A stretch of 6,173 nucleotides of DNA from an uncultured Acidimicrobiia bacterium (GTDB lineage Bacteria; Actinomycetota; Acidimicrobiia; IMCC26256; CALEDW01). The notes under the pieces are model-generated. The model was not told the DNA's origin and did no database searches. It worked only from the letters and a program-made list of their open reading frames with translations. Positions 5,726-6,173 of this stretch are shown here, one piece after another. A program made the translations under genes and the position numbers. The stretch spans positions 1 through 6,173 of the forward strand of contig CALEDW010000317.1 of the NCBI GenBank assembly GCA_937949585.1, written 5' to 3'. The stretch's first letter is position 1, and the number at the start of each line of letters is the position of its first letter.

Positions 5726-6173
5726 TCAGCCCCGGCGCCGGCGCAACACGGCGGCCTTCGCCGCCCCCCAGGCCACGGCCAGGCGGTCCAGCGCCGGATC
5801 CCCCAGCTCGGAGAAGCGGCGGGGTGCGAGGTCGTAGCGATCGTCCGGCCGGACCCGTTCGTCGAAGGGATCCCGCCGCACCGGCGGGACCCCGGCGCGC
5901 TCGAGCAGCTCCGTGGGCAGGGCGGCGGCCCCGGCGAGGATCTGCAGCGGCGTGCGCCGCTGCCGCCCCGGATCGGCGGTGCACTCCGCCCGCAGCTCGG
6001 CGGCCACCCGGGCCGCCAGCGCCGGTGCCCCGAGCCGGGCGCCGCGGCGGGCCCGCGCCGCGGCCGCGGGATCGGCGCGCCCCCAGGCGACGAGCACCCG
6101 GTCGACGGACGCCTCGACCCAGGCCGGCAGCGCTGCGGCCACCGCCTCGGCCAACGCCTCGCCCGCGGCGCGC
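5726..6173 (-). CDS. Conserved protein of unknown function, C-terminal part (cut by window edge)
   Basis: The frame is open to the right edge of the window, so the start is probably outside; 148 codons are visible. A TTG at 6154 could act as a start, but the sequence before it continues as the same Ala-rich helix, so I treat the gene as partial. The visible protein is Ala/Arg-rich and probably mostly helical. A less repetitive core near the C-terminus includes RTPLQILAGAAALPTELLER, then AGVPPVRRDPFDERVRPDD and DRYDLAPRRFSELGDPAL. The end is WGAAKAAVLRRRRG. The core resembles, from memory, a family of uncharacterised actinobacterial proteins ending in a WGAxKA motif followed by basic residues. 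I know no function for it and see no catalytic motif, membrane segment or metal site. In some actinobacteria the amtB-glnK-glnD cluster lies between ftsY and ffh, so this gene may be a neighbour of ftsY, but that is inference. It ends 60 nt before the cyclic-di-GMP gene. Confidence 0.8.
   Translation of the reverse strand, partial: RAAGEALAEAVAAALPAWVEASVDRVLVAWGRADPAAAARARRGARLGAPALAARVAAELRAECTADPGRQRRTPLQILAGAAALPTELLERAGVPPVRRDPFDERVRPDDRYDLAPRRFSELGDPALDRLAVAWGAAKAAVLRRRRG

Overview
The window is very GC-rich, and every gene I can support is on the minus strand, so transcription runs from the right end towards the left. The codon use, the gene content and a GlnR-type operator all point to an actinobacterium (Actinomycetota). 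From memory, the uncharacterised protein at the right edge resembles proteins seen in Acidimicrobiia and related high-GC lineages, but I would not fix the class from this window.

Layout in the direction of transcription: (1) 6173-5726, the C-terminal part of a conserved protein of unknown function, open at the window edge. (2) 5665-2042, one large soluble signalling protein of 1207 residues with the order PAS-GAF-PAS-PAS-GAF-GGDEF-EAL. Both its cyclic-di-GMP synthase and phosphodiesterase motifs look intact. (3) 2056-2019, four pentamers at an exact 11-bp pitch matching the actinobacterial nitrogen regulator GlnR. The site overlaps the last codons and stop of the large gene. (4) 1975-734, ammonium channel amtB. 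(5) 688-350, PII signal protein glnK/glnB. (6) 339-1, the N-terminal third or less of the PII-modifying nucleotidyltransferase glnD, cut by the window edge.

amtB-glnK-glnD is the classic actinobacterial nitrogen-sensing operon. AmtB passes ammonium, PII reads 2-oxoglutarate and ATP/ADP and can block the channel, and GlnD modifies the PII T-loop. The GlnR-like box sits where an activator of this operon should sit. The cyclic-di-GMP protein lies directly upstream in the same orientation with no convincing terminator between it and amtB, so some read-through into the nitrogen operon is possible.

There is no RNA gene, CRISPR array, insertion sequence or attachment site. I do not see a wholly new system. 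The points most worth a second look are the GlnR box embedded in the neighbour's stop codon, the amtB start, and the cyclic-di-GMP gene next to the nitrogen operon.
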